A stretch of 64,000 nucleotides of DNA from Paractinoplanes aksuensis (GCF_024137025.1 NZ_JAMYJR010000038.1:62001-126000); one strand, 5' to 3'. Numbered from the stretch's first letter, positions 42,506 through 51,443 are shown. Translations and numbers: made by a program. The notes: a model not told the origin generated them from the sequence alone.

Positions 42506-45049
42506 TCACCTCGTCGTGAGCATGAGCTTGGCCAGTTCGGCCCGTGAGGACACCCCGGCCTTGCGATAGACGCGGTAGAGGTGGCTGTCGACCGAACGGG
42601 GCGTGAGGACCAGCCGCGCCGCGATCTGACGGCTGCTCAGTCCGTCGGCCACCAGCAGGGCGATCTGCAGTTCCTGGGGGGTGAGCAGCTGCCGGGGATC
42701 CCCGTCGACGCCGGCCCGCTCGCCGGCGGCCCGCAGGCCGGCCTCGGCCCGCGCGGCCCAGGGGTGGGCGCCCAGCACGGTGAAGGTGTGGGCCGCGGCC
42801 CGCAGGAGCGGCCGGGCGTCCGCGGTCCGGCGCTGCCGGCGCAGCCGGCTGCCGTGGGCCAGTTGCAGCCGGGCCAACTCGAACGGCCATTCCGGCAGGA
42901 CGGCGTGGGTCAGCGCGGCCGCATAGGCCTCGTCGGTGTCGGCCAGCACCGCATCCGCGTGGACCAGGGCGACGTCCAGCACGGGCAGGCCGGCGCGATC
43001 CAGCCCGGCCAGCAGATCGCGCAACTGCCGGCTACGCCCGCAGTCCACCGCCGCCTCGGCGAAGGTCGACAGCGCCCAGAAGCGGAGAGTCCGGTGGAAG
43101 GTGGACGCGGCCGGGTCGAACAGCGATGCCAGCTCGTCAAAGGCCACATCGGGCCGCCCACCGGCCGCGGCGACCTCCCCGCGGACCAGACGCGCCGCCG
43201 CAGGCCAGCGCGGCACGGCGGCCACCAGCCCCAGCGCCTCGTCCGCGTCCCCTCGCAACGCCGCCGCGCGGGCCCGGGCCAGGTCGGCGATGCGCCGCCA
43301 ACGGGGCTGCCCGGTCTCGGTCCCGACCCGGCCCGCTTCGGCAGCGCATTCCCCGGCCAGCAGGGCGTTGCCCAGTTGGGTGGCCGCGAGCGCCTGGACG
43401 GTGAGGGCCCGGGCGAGCAGGCCGTCGGCGTCCTGTCCACGCAGCCGGGCGGTCGCCGCCGCGGCCAGGCGGAAGCTCTCGGGCATCGAGCCGGCGCCGA
43501 GGCCGGCCAGAGCCACGAGGACGAGGTCCCCGGGCGGGCCGGTGAGTTCGCGGGCGTGCCGGCGGATCGGCGGCAGGACCTCCGCGCCGCGGCCCACGGG
43601 GTCGGCCAGGGCCAGCACACACAACGCGGCCGGCTCGGCGACACCCGGCGATCCGTCGCAGCCGACCGGCGCCACCTGACCGGGACCGGCCAGGAAGAAC
43701 TCGATCGCGTGCAGGCCCAGGCCAGGCGAAACCGGTGCGGTGGCGTCGAGGAACCGCTGTGGGTACGCGCCGTCGTCGCGCAGCTGGGCCAGCCGAACCT
43801 CTTGCCCGGCAGTGAGGTGGTGATCGGGCAAGGCGTCGAGGAGGTGAGCCGCTGTGTCCGGGTCACCGGCATCCTGAGTGGTGGCGGCCGCCCACAGCAA
43901 TCGATCCGCCCACTGCCTACTGTCCGGGCTCAACTGCGCCGCTCGTTCGTACAGCCGGGCGGCTGCTGTCATCGCTCCCCGTCCGGCCGCCTCACCGGCC
44001 GCCTCGGCCAGCCGGTCGGCCAGCGGACCGTCCGGTCCGGCGGCCGCGCCGGCCTGGTGCCAGAGCCGCCGGTCCGGGTGCGCGGCCAATCCGCCGGCCA
44101 GTGCCTGATGCACCTCGCGGCGACGGTCCGGCCCCATGGCGTGACGGATCACCGACCGGGTCAGCGGATGGCGGAAGCGCACCTCGAACGGCTCCACGAC
44201 GGTGATCAGCCGGGCGGTCTCGGCCGCGGTCAGATCACCCGGGCGGATTCGCGGATCGAGCCGCCGGGCGGCCCCGATCACCTCGTCGGCGCTCGGTCCG
44301 TCGGCGAGCGCGGCCACGTGCAGCAGGGTCCGGACCGTGGCCGGCAGAGCTTCGAGGGACGGAGCGAAAGTCAGTTCGAGACGCGGGGTGAGCGGTGGAT
44401 CGGCGGCGAGCCCGGGCCGGGCCGTCCGGGCCGTCGCGGCCAGTTCGACGAGAGCGAGGGGATTGCCCTCGGCCAGGGACAGCACGCGGGCTGACTGGGC
44501 CGGTCGGAGGCCGGCGGCGTGACGGTCGAGCAGGAGCCGGGCTGCGGCCGGGTCCAGGGGTTCGACGGCCAGGGCGGGCAGCCCCGAACTGCGCAGCCGG
44601 GCCGTCGTGGCCGTGTTCTCCCGCAGGGCGAGCACCAGGGCGGCGCGGTGGTGGCTCAGCCGGCGGGCGACGAAGGTCAGGGCGGTCCAGCTCGCCGGGT
44701 CCAGCCAGTGCGCGTCGTCGACCACCACCACCACGGGTGACCGGTCGACGACCACGTCGAGGGCCGCCAACGCCGCGGACCCGCTCCAGGGCACCTCGGG
44801 GAACAGGCGGCGCAGCCCGGCGTACGGCGTTGCGAAGTCGTCCTCGCCCATGGCCGCCGTCAGCACCTGGACGCCGCGGCTCCGTGCCCGGTCGACCAGC
44901 CAGGACAGCAGCGCGGACTTGCCGGTGCCGCCCTCGCCGGGCAGCGCGAGCGCCCCTCCAGCGGTCGGCAGCCGCGTGATCAACCCGGACAACTGGGACT
45001 GTTCCCGCTCCCGACCGACCAGATCGTCTCCGCCGCTCGCTGCCCCCAC
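42506..45049 (-). CDS. LAL-type transcriptional regulator (AAA + LuxR HTH), copy 3
   Basis: This 847-residue protein starts at GTG 45049. Walker A is PGEGGTGKS (Lys44), Walker B is VVVVDDAHWLDP, the middle is helical, and the C-terminus is an intact LuxR HTH (LTPQELQIALLVADGLSSRQI ... YRKAGVSSRAELAKLML). It is upstream of and codirectional with copy 2, 106 bases away. Sequence similarity to copies 1 and 2 across the whole length suggests local duplication and divergence. No small-molecule biosynthesis genes are in this block. Confidence 0.93.
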   Translation of the reverse strand: MGAASGGDDLVGREREQSQLSGLITRLPTAGGALALPGEGGTGKSALLSWLVDRARSRGVQVLTAAMGEDDFATPYAGLRRLFPEVPWSGSAALAALDVVVDRSPVVVVVDDAHWLDPASWTALTFVARRLSHHRAALVLALRENTATTARLRSSGLPALAVEPLDPAAARLLLDRHAAGLRPAQSARVLSLAEGNPLALVELAATARTARPGLAADPPLTPRLELTFAPSLEALPATVRTLLHVAALADGPSADEVIGAARRLDPRIRPGDLTAAETARLITVVEPFEVRFRHPLTRSVIRHAMGPDRRREVHQALAGGLAAHPDRRLWHQAGAAAGPDGPLADRLAEAAGEAAGRGAMTAAARLYERAAQLSPDSRQWADRLLWAAATTQDAGDPDTAAHLLDALPDHHLTAGQEVRLAQLRDDGAYPQRFLDATAPVSPGLGLHAIEFFLAGPGQVAPVGCDGSPGVAEPAALCVLALADPVGRGAEVLPPIRRHARELTGPPGDLVLVALAGLGAGSMPESFRLAAAATARLRGQDADGLLARALTVQALAATQLGNALLAGECAAEAGRVGTETGQPRWRRIADLARARAAALRGDADEALGLVAAVPRWPAAARLVRGEVAAAGGRPDVAFDELASLFDPAASTFHRTLRFWALSTFAEAAVDCGRSRQLRDLLAGLDRAGLPVLDVALVHADAVLADTDEAYAAALTHAVLPEWPFELARLQLAHGSRLRRQRRTADARPLLRAAAHTFTVLGAHPWAARAEAGLRAAGERAGVDGDPRQLLTPQELQIALLVADGLSSRQIAARLVLTPRSVDSHLYRVYRKAGVSSRAELAKLMLTTR

Positions 45050-45190
45050 CTGCAGAACCTAGCTTGATGGTTGCTCAGGCACCCGTCTCACCCCCGATCG
45101 GTGCCCCTTCGTTCCGTGACTCGGATGACCTTTTCCCCGTTTCCGCGTCTGCTGAGCGAACGCAGGTTCACCTGAGCGAAAGGCACGGTA

Positions 45191-46141
45191 GTGCGAAGAG
45201 GATTCTGGTCGGCTGCGATGGTGGCCACGCTGGCCGCGTCGGTGTGGTTCCGTCGGCCGCACCCGCGGGAGCGGCCGAGGAACCCTGGACGGGAACCTGG
45301 GCGGCCGCGCCGTGGAGCACCAAGGGCAGGGCAAGTCGTTCGAGAACCAGACGCTGCGCCAGATCGTGCGGACCAGCATCGGTGGGTCGGCGGCGCGGGT
45401 CCAGCGGCGGCGGGCAGAGCGCCGTACGCCGGTTCGAGCGCGACGTGCTCGACCAGCCCGGCGTGAAGTGGGCCGTCATCGCCGACACCCCGATCAACGA
45501 CCCGCTCGGGGACCGCCCGCCGGTGGCCCGGCTGATCGACGCCCTCGCCGGCCAGATCAACGCCGCGCACCTCCCGGGGCGTGCGGGTCATGTGCGCCAC
45601 CCTGACGCCGTTCTTCGGCCACGAGCGGTGGACCGAGACCGCGGCGAGCGCCCGGGCTGAATACAACGCGTACGTCCGTAGCTCCGGCAGCGGTTGCGAC
45701 GCCGTGGCCGACTTCGCCACCGCCACCGAGGACCCGGCCGACCGCCGCCGCTTCCTTCCCGCCCTCGACATCGGCGACCACCTGCACCCCGATACCGCCG
45801 GTCTGCAGGCCATGGCCGACGTGATCGACCTGACCGTCTTCGGCCCGCCCACCGGTCCGGTCGTCGAGCCCACCCTGGTCGTCGGGCTCAAGTCGCGGCA
45901 CAACCAGCGGTACGTCTCGGCCGATGGCGGCGGTGACCAGCCGCTGATCGCCAACCGCGAGGCGATCGGGCTGTGGGAGGAGTTCGACCTGATCCCCCAG
46001 ACCGACGGAACGTATGCACTGCGGGCCCACGCCAACAACGAGTACGTCACCGCCGCGGCGACCCAGCCGCTCATCGCCTCGGCCACCACGGTGCAGATCG
46101 CGCCGGTCGGCGCCGGGGCGGACCGTGATCGATCGCTGAGG
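45191..46141 (+). pseudogene. Decayed SGNH/GDSL hydrolase with fascin-like C-terminus
   Basis: Pieces of one secreted SGNH hydrolase are spread over three frames. MRRGFWSAAMVATLAASV (45191, signal peptide start) continues after a shift near 45240 as VPSAAPAGAAEEPWTGTW, shifts again near 45310 to GKSFENQTLRQIVRTSIGG, then jumps to RRFERDVLDQPGVKWAVI (about 45430) with roughly 200 residues missing, including the GDS nucleophile block. A last shift near 45580 leads to VMCATLTPFFGHERWTE and DIGDHLHPDTAGLQAMAD, the Asp/His block. The end (45880-46115) is a fascin/beta-trefoil-like module (LKSRHNQRYVSADGGG). At least three frameshifts and one deletion make it nonfunctional unless sequencing errors are involved. 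Its 3' end abuts the convergent lipoprotein gene. Confidence 0.82.
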
Positions 46142-46145
46142 CGGG

Positions 46146-47243
46146 CTACCCGATGCCGTTCTTCTCGCACAGCGGCTTGTACTCGCCACCGCACAGCTGT
46201 TGCTTAGTGACGAACCCTTCAACCAGGACTTCCCGCATGTTCGTGGCGTCGATCAGCCGGGGCGTCAGCGACAGGAAGGGAACGCGCGCACCCGATTCGG
46301 GATCCTTGACAGTGGCCGTCAGGGTCGGGCGGCCACCGTTGAACAGCTCCACGGCCAGGTTCGTGGCGGCCTGCGCCTCGGGGCCGAAGGGTTTGTAGAC
46401 GGTCATGCATTGGCGTCCGGCCAGAATGTGGTGCAGACCGGTCAGCGTGGCGTCCTGGCCGGTCACCGGGACCCGGCCGCTCCGCCCGGCCTCCTCGAGC
46501 ACCTTGATGACGGCGTCGGCGATCCCGTCGTTGGCGGCGAGCACGCCACGGATCCGGGGTTGCTGCCGGAGCATCTGCCGGAACAACCGGTCGGCATCCG
46601 CCTCCGACCAGCCCGGCACCCACTGTGCAGGACCCTTGGTGGACTGGGCGGCGTCGTACCTGGGCTGCAGCACCTCGTCGTAGCCGCTTTTGAAGAGGGT
46701 CGCGTTGAGGTCGGTCGGTGCGCCGTTGAGCTGTGCCACCACGGGATTGCGGGCCTCGGCCCGGCGCAGACAGCCGATGAGGCCCTGGCCCTGCAGCCGG
46801 CCGACCTGCCGGCCGTCGAAGCTCACGTAGTAGTCGGCGCCGGCGTTGACCGACAGCCGGTCGTAGTCGATCACCCGGACGTCGCGGGCGTGCGCCTCGT
46901 CGACGACGGTCCGGCTGGCTTCGTCCTCCAGATTCGTGATGACGAGGACTTTGGCTCCGGTCTCCAGCATCTCGCGACCGAGGCGCCGGAACTCCGCCGG
47001 ATCGCCCTCGGCGTTCCGGATCTCGACCGGCACGCCCGCCTCGCCGAAGGCCTTCTCGAAGTTTTTCGGTTCGGTGGTGCTCCAGCGGTCGGAGCTGGTC
47101 CGGTCGGGCAGGATGATGCCGACCCGTGGCCGTTGTTCGCGGGGAGTGCGGTCGTCGCCGCCGGCGACTTCCCCGGTGCCGCTGTCGCATCCGGCCGAGG
47201 TCAGCAAGCAGGCGGCGATCAGCGCAGCAAGAGGTTTTCGCAT
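46146..47243 (-). CDS. Sugar ABC transporter substrate-binding lipoprotein (orphan)
   Basis: This 365-residue protein starts at ATG 47243. The N-terminus is a lipoprotein signal with lipobox TSAGC. The mature part is a type I periplasmic-binding fold: RVGIILPDRTSSDRW, LVITNLEDEASRTVVDEA, VIDYDRLSVNAGADYYVSFD, GVLAANDGIADAVIKVLEEAG, and VPVTGQDATLTGLHHILAG. This pattern is that of xylose/ribose-type binding proteins (XylF/ChvE). No ABC ATPase or permease gene is near, so it must share a transporter encoded elsewhere or act as a sensor. It sits convergent to the SGNH pseudogene and divergent from the FAD oxidoreductase. Confidence 0.9.
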   Translation of the reverse strand: MRKPLAALIAACLLTSAGCDSGTGEVAGGDDRTPREQRPRVGIILPDRTSSDRWSTTEPKNFEKAFGEAGVPVEIRNAEGDPAEFRRLGREMLETGAKVLVITNLEDEASRTVVDEAHARDVRVIDYDRLSVNAGADYYVSFDGRQVGRLQGQGLIGCLRRAEARNPVVAQLNGAPTDLNATLFKSGYDEVLQPRYDAAQSTKGPAQWVPGWSEADADRLFRQMLRQQPRIRGVLAANDGIADAVIKVLEEAGRSGRVPVTGQDATLTGLHHILAGRQCMTVYKPFGPEAQAATNLAVELFNGGRPTLTATVKDPESGARVPFLSLTPRLIDATNMREVLVEGFVTKQQLCGGEYKPLCEKNGIG

Positions 47244-47455
47244 GTGAATCGTTTCCCGGTCGAGCGGCAGTGGTCGTGACGGCGAACCTCGGCGCAACGC
47301 TCCATCCGGGCTCACATCAGAGCGGACGTGGTCCGCGCCGTAAAGTTCGCCGCCCGTCGATGGTTCGGCCGCCACCCGGGGACCGGACCCCGATGAACTG
47401 CGGCGGGGCCGGAACGTCGAAAAGGAGAGAGGAAACTACTGGAGGGCAGAGTCAC

Positions 47456-48784
47456 ATGGCGAACACATCGGATACCCGGTCCGGCCGGCACGCGGTGGTC
47501 ATCGGCGGCAGCGTGGCGGGACTGCTCGCCGCCCGCGCCCTGAGCGCCTCGTTCGAGCGGGTGACGGTGCTCGACCGGGACGAGCTTCCGGCCGGTCCGG
47601 CCACCCGGCGCGGCGTTCCGCAGGGCCGGCACGTGCACGGGCTCACCGCCCGTGGGGCCGCCGGTCTGGAGGCGCTGTTCCCCGGCTTCCTCGACGAGCT
47701 GACCGCAGCCGGGGCGCCCCGGGCCGACGCGCTCGCCGACTACCACTACTACCTCGACGGCCGGAAGCTGGCCACGGCATCGGCCGGCACCCCGAACTAC
47801 CTGGCCACGCGCCCGTTGATCGAGAGTCTGATCCGCCGCCGTACGGCCTCGTTGAGCAACGTGGTCATCACCGACTCGACCGAGGTGGCCGGCCTGCTCG
47901 CCGTTGACGGCCGGGTGAACGGCGTACGGGTACGGCCCGCGCCGGGGAAGCCGGCCGAGCGGAACGTGGACGCCGACCTGGTCGTGGACGCGGCGGGCCG
48001 GGGTTCCCGGGCCGTCACCTGGCTGAGCGAGATGGGCTACCCCGCTCCGGAGGAAACGGTGGTCCGGACGAACGTGGTCTATGTGACCCGCCACTTCAAG
48101 CAGGAGCCGGACCAGCCGGGCGGGCGGCAGGCCGTGGTGTCGGGCGCCTACCCGGCCAACCCTCGCAGTGGCGCCGCCGTACGTCAGGAGGACGGTCAGA
48201 TCGCCGTGTTCCTGGCCGGCATGCTCGGCGACGAGCCACCGACCGACGACGAGGGCATGCTCGCGTTCGCCTCGACCCTGGCCGCCCCCGAGATCGCCGA
48301 GCTGCTGCGCACGGCCGTGCCGATCGACGACGCCGCCAAGATGCGGAACCCGGCCAGCTCGCTCAAGCACTTCGAGAAGCTGGACCGCCATCTCGAGGGC
48401 TACCTGGTCGTCGGGGATGCCATGGGCAACTTCAACCCACTCTACGGTCAGGGCATCACGGTGGCCGTCCTCGAGGCCGAGCTGCTCGCGTCGTTGCTGC
48501 GTACCGGATTCGACCAGCTGGAACGGCGTTACTTCTCCGAGGCGGCCCAGCTGCTGGCCGAACCGTGGGCCCTGGCCACCGGTAGCGACCTGCGTTTCCC
48601 GGGCGTCAAGGGTGTGCGGAGCCCCGAGGGCGAGGCCGCCGGCCAGTACCTCGACCTGTTGCGGGTCGCGGCCGCGACCGACCCGGCCGTCGGCGCGGCC
48701 TTCCTGCGGGTGGCGAACATGCTGGACCCGATCACCTCGCTGTTCGAGCCGGCCCTGGCGGCCCGGGTGCAGCCGGCCCGCTGA
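47456..48784 (+). CDS. FAD-dependent oxidoreductase / monooxygenase
   Basis: The start at ATG 47456 has GGAGGG upstream; 442 residues. The N-terminal dinucleotide fold VVIGGSVAGLLAARALS binds FAD, a middle DADLVVDAAGRGSR matches the DG-type motif of the PHBH/geranylgeranyl-reductase superfamily, and VVGDAMGNFNPLYGQGITVA is the second FAD motif. No membrane anchor is seen. Substrate is unknown. Its last 53 bases overlap the convergent MarR gene, and that regulator is a natural candidate to control it or the decayed SDR beside it. Confidence 0.9.
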   Translation: MANTSDTRSGRHAVVIGGSVAGLLAARALSASFERVTVLDRDELPAGPATRRGVPQGRHVHGLTARGAAGLEALFPGFLDELTAAGAPRADALADYHYYLDGRKLATASAGTPNYLATRPLIESLIRRRTASLSNVVITDSTEVAGLLAVDGRVNGVRVRPAPGKPAERNVDADLVVDAAGRGSRAVTWLSEMGYPAPEETVVRTNVVYVTRHFKQEPDQPGGRQAVVSGAYPANPRSGAAVRQEDGQIAVFLAGMLGDEPPTDDEGMLAFASTLAAPEIAELLRTAVPIDDAAKMRNPASSLKHFEKLDRHLEGYLVVGDAMGNFNPLYGQGITVAVLEAELLASLLRTGFDQLERRYFSEAAQLLAEPWALATGSDLRFPGVKGVRSPEGEAAGQYLDLLRVAAATDPAVGAAFLRVANMLDPITSLFEPALAARVQPAR

Positions 48785-49274
48785 GCTCTGCCTCCGGCCA
48801 CCCCATCCGGGTCAACCGGATGGGGTCGGTGATGCCGGTGGCCACGATCTCGCTGATCTCGGCCAGCACCCGCTGCTGATCGGGGGTGAGGCGGTCGAAG
48901 ATCAGGGTCCGGACCCGTTCGATGTGGTGGGGAGCGGCCCGCCGGACCACCGCCATGCCGTCGTCGGTGAGCTCGGCCAGCTGCCCCCGCCCATCCTGGC
49001 CGACCGGCACCCGCCGCACCCAGCCCTCGCGCACCAGCCGGTCGACGGCGTGGCTCAGCCGGCTGCGGTCGAACACGCAGGCGGCGGCCAAGGTGGCCAT
49101 GCGCATCGAGCGTCCGGGCGCCTCCGAGAGCCGGGTGAGGATCTCGTAGTAGGCGAAGGAGAGGTCCGATTCCTCCTTCAGGTCGCGCTCCAGCTGATCG
49201 AACAACAGCCGGGTGGCCATCAGGAAGCTGCGCCACGTCCGTTGTTCGTCATCGTTCAGCCAGCGACCGTCCAC
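48732..49274 (-). CDS. MarR-family transcriptional regulator
   Basis: The winged-helix core is clear: LSFAYYEILTRLSEAPGRSM, MATLAAACVFDRSRLSHAVD (recognition helix), then LVREGWVRRVPVGQDGRGQ (wing). The reverse frame extends up to a TTG at 49346, but I choose GTG 49274 because GAGGACGG lies just before it and the operator pair (49294-49350) then stays upstream. This gives 180 residues; GTG 49289 is possible. MarR proteins are dimeric repressors released by phenolic ligands. Paired sites directly upstream argue for autoregulation and control of the divergent SDR promoter, whose gene is now broken. Confidence 0.9.
   Translation of the reverse strand: MDGRWLNDDEQRTWRSFLMATRLLFDQLERDLKEESDLSFAYYEILTRLSEAPGRSMRMATLAAACVFDRSRLSHAVDRLVREGWVRRVPVGQDGRGQLAELTDDGMAVVRRAAPHHIERVRTLIFDRLTPDQQRVLAEISEIVATGITDPIRLTRMGWPEAELSGPAAPGPPGPARTAR
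48800..48826 (+). terminator. Hairpin terminator of the FAD oxidoreductase gene
   Basis: A perfect 11-bp stem (48800-48810 with 48816-48826) with loop GTCAA lies 16 bases after the oxidoreductase stop. It is inside the coding end of the convergent MarR gene, so the two overlap in both sequence and termination. Confidence 0.6.
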
Positions 49275-49293
49275 AATGGCCGTCCTCACAATG

Positions 49294-49350
49294 GTAGTTG
49301 AAACTTCAGCGCCGATGATATCGTCCCCGTATTGCTGAATTTTCAACTAC
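49294..49350. promoter_or_regulatory. Paired 17-bp MarR-type operator
   Basis: GTAGTTGAAACTTCAGC (49294-49310) occurs again on the opposite strand as GTAGTTGAAAATTCAGC (49334-49350), 16 of 17 bases identical, giving a large inverted repeat centred near 49322. Each site also has an internal TTGAA-x2-TTCA dyad, the typical core bound by MarR dimers. They lie between the MarR start and the divergent SDR remnant. Confidence 0.8.
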
Positions 49351-49365
49351 ATACCAGGGATGGTC

Positions 49366-49722
49366 ATGGACCGGTTGAAAGAGAAGGTAGCGGTGGTGAC
49401 CGGCGCGGCCGGCAGCCTCGGTCTCGCGGGGGGTGCGGGCGATGGCCGCGGAGGGCGCTCGGGTGGCGATGATGGATCTGTCACCGGCCGTGACCGACCG
49501 GGCGAAGGAACTGGTCGAGGATGGCTTCGAAGTCACGCCGTACGTGGGCGACGTCAGCATCGAGAGCGACATGGCGGCGGTCATCGAGACCGCGGTGGCG
49601 ACCTACGGCCGGCTCGACGTGTTGTGGACCGACGCCGGCAGCGCATCAACGTCGACGGTGGCGCGACCGGCCACCTGCCGATGCTTGTGGACCGGCGCCG
49701 AGCCGCCGCGGTCCGAACGTAG
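49366..49722 (+). pseudogene. Short-chain dehydrogenase remnant (frameshift and internal deletion)
   Basis: The start MDRLKEKVAVVTGAAGSLG is a normal SDR opening. A six-G run near 49430 coincides with a shift into the frame reading MAAEGARVAMMDLSPA and YGRLDVLWTDAGSA. There the sequence jumps to INVDGGATGHLPM, an SDR C-terminus, in the first frame. The catalytic Ser-Tyr-Lys region (about 130 or more residues) is gone. It was probably the MarR-controlled enzyme. Confidence 0.85.
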
Positions 49723-49775
49723 GCCAGAACAACAAACAGCAACGTGGTGAGTGGAATGAACGGGCGGCCGCGCTC

Positions 49776-49823
49776 GAGGCGCACCGGATGATTCTGCTGC
49801 CCCGAAACGACGACTGGGCCTGA
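49776..49823 (+). pseudogene. 3' tail of a cupin gene
   Basis: The frame reads EAHRMILLPRNDDWA then TGA. This matches the last residues of the intact cupin at 31400-31939 (DPHKVIPLPGDNDWA, stop). Nothing of the cupin core remains upstream, so it is a truncated copy caught in the rearranged segment. Confidence 0.65.
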
Positions 49824-49831
49824 TCACGGTA

Positions 49832-50689
49832 ACCCATGAATACGGATGGCACGAAGCCATCGTCAACGGTGTCCGGGTGGCCTACCTCGACGAGGGCTCC
49901 GGGCCACCCGTCGTCCTGCTGCACGGCTTCCCGGAGAACGCTGGCACCTGGCGCCATCAGATCGAGGCGCTCACCGCCGGTGGGCACCGGGTGATCGCAC
50001 TCAACCTGCGAGGCTTCGGGAACAGCGAGCACCCTTCGGCGGCCGACGCCTACACCGTCCTGCACGTCGTCGGCGATCTCGTCGCGCTGCTGAACCACCT
50101 CGGCACCGGCCCGGTCGCCGTCATCGGTCGCGAATGGGGGGCCCTGACCGCCTGGGGCCCGGCCATGATGCGCCCCGGCCTGGTCCGGGGCGTCGTAGCG
50201 ATCAGCGCGCCGCCGCAGATCTCCCGGGCGCCGGTCGGCCTGGCCGAGGGCACCCGGAGCATGTTCACCGACGGCCGGCGGTTCTACCTCGACTACCTGC
50301 AGGACGTCGGGCCGGCCGACGACGAGTTCGGCCGAGGTCCGCGGGCATCCCTGCGCGGCATCTTCCACATGCTCAGCCACGAGTACGAGGCCGGCGACGT
50401 CGACCGGCGTCTGGTGCTCGAACCGGGACAGGTAATGCTCGACATCTGGCCCGATCCCGGGCAGCGGCCGGCCTGGATGCCTGAGGACTACTTCGAGACG
50501 CTGGTGGATTCGTACGAGAAACACGGCTTCACCGGCTCCCTCGCGTTCTATCGCAACACGGACCGCTCGTGGTGGTCGGCCCGTCGCGCGACTGCTGACC
50601 GGAAACGGTTTGGCGCCGGCAGTTCCACGCTGCCGGCGCCGGACCATTTCCGCGCGATCAGACCGTGTGGACAGTGCCGCCGTCGATGA
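49832..50689 (+). pseudogene. Epoxide hydrolase-like alpha/beta hydrolase, truncated at both ends
   Basis: From about 49832 the frame reads THEYGWHEAIVNGVRVAYLD, the normal N-terminal strand of epoxide hydrolases, but no start codon sits before it; the first available one (GTG 49877) is inside the conserved part. HGFPENAGTWRHQ and LRGFGNSEHP are typical. The nucleophile elbow reads GREWG, with Glu (50132-50134) where the family has Asp. Similarity stops near FYRNTDRSWW (about 50575); the last 38 codons run antisense through the terminator of the neighbouring SDR gene, and the Asp/His part of the catalytic triad is absent. It is most likely inactive. Confidence 0.75.
50612..50640 (-). terminator. 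Strong hairpin terminator of the SDR gene
   Basis: An 11-bp perfect stem (50612-50622 with 50630-50640) with a 7-nt loop lies 18 bases beyond the reverse-strand stop at 50658. It also lies within the 3' tail of the epoxide hydrolase remnant, supporting the view that this tail was never coding. Confidence 0.7.
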
Positions 50690-51443
50690 TGTATTCGGCG
50701 CCGACGACCGACGAGGCCCGGTCGGACACCAGGAAGCCCACCAGATCGGCCACCTCGACCGGCTGGGCCGGGCGGCCGAGCGGGATCCCGCCGAGCGAGG
50801 CGACCAGTTGATCGGCCACCGTGGCCGGGTCGACGCCCTGCTCGGTCGAGCTCTGCTCCAGCCAGGCCTCGAGCGTCGAGGTCAGGGTGATGCCGGGAGA
50901 GATGCTGTTGACCCGCACGCCGTGCGGGGCGACCTCGTTGGTGAGGCCCTTGCTGTAGGCGGTGAGGGCCACCTTGGCCGCGGCGTAGGGGAGGCTGAAG
51001 TGCATCGGCTTGATGCGCTGGATGGATGAGACGTGGACCACGACGCCCGATCCCTTCCCGACCATCCCCGGCAGGAGGCGCTGGTCCAGGCGGACCGCGC
51101 TGAGGAGGTTGAGGTTGAGGTCGTTCAGCCAGTCCTGCTCGGTCGGCACGCCGAAACCGCCCGCCGGGGAAAACGTGCCCCCGGCGACGTGCACCAGGAT
51201 GTCGACACCGCCGGCGTCGATCAGCCGCCGGGCAACCAGATCGGTGCCGGCGGCGGTGGCGAAGTCGGCGGCGATGAACCGGTCGTCGTCCTCGTGGTCC
51301 GGCTGGTTGCGAGCGGTGACCCACACGTCGGCGCCCATCTCGCGCAGCCGGGCGGTGACCGCCTGGCCGATGCCCTTCGACCCGCCGGTGACCAGAGCAA
51401 TGCGGCCGTGGAGCGAATCGCGGGCGGGCAGTGTCGTCGGCAT
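50658..51443 (-). CDS. Short-chain dehydrogenase/reductase
   Basis: A complete 261-residue classical SDR with AGGAGA before the ATG. Cofactor loop TGGSKGIG (residues 19-26), NAG-like HVAGG, catalytic Ser in VHVSSIQRIKP and YxxxK in LPYAAAK, then PGITLTSTLEAW and the C-terminal YIIDGGTVHTV. NAD(P)-dependent oxidoreduction of a small alcohol or ketone is expected; the substrate is unknown. It is not the intact version of the remnant at 49366, whose ends are different. A 12-bp palindrome, GCCGACGTCGGC (51470-51481), upstream could be its operator. Confidence 0.93.
   Translation of the reverse strand: MPTTLPARDSLHGRIALVTGGSKGIGQAVTARLREMGADVWVTARNQPDHEDDDRFIAADFATAAGTDLVARRLIDAGGVDILVHVAGGTFSPAGGFGVPTEQDWLNDLNLNLLSAVRLDQRLLPGMVGKGSGVVVHVSSIQRIKPMHFSLPYAAAKVALTAYSKGLTNEVAPHGVRVNSISPGITLTSTLEAWLEQSSTEQGVDPATVADQLVASLGGIPLGRPAQPVEVADLVGFLVSDRASSVVGAEYIIDGGTVHTV

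Noticed and set aside
45059..46222. Reverse frames opposite the SGNH remnant (for example 45088-46194)
   Set aside because: They lack family motifs, whereas the plus strand keeps identifiable SGNH and fascin-like blocks.
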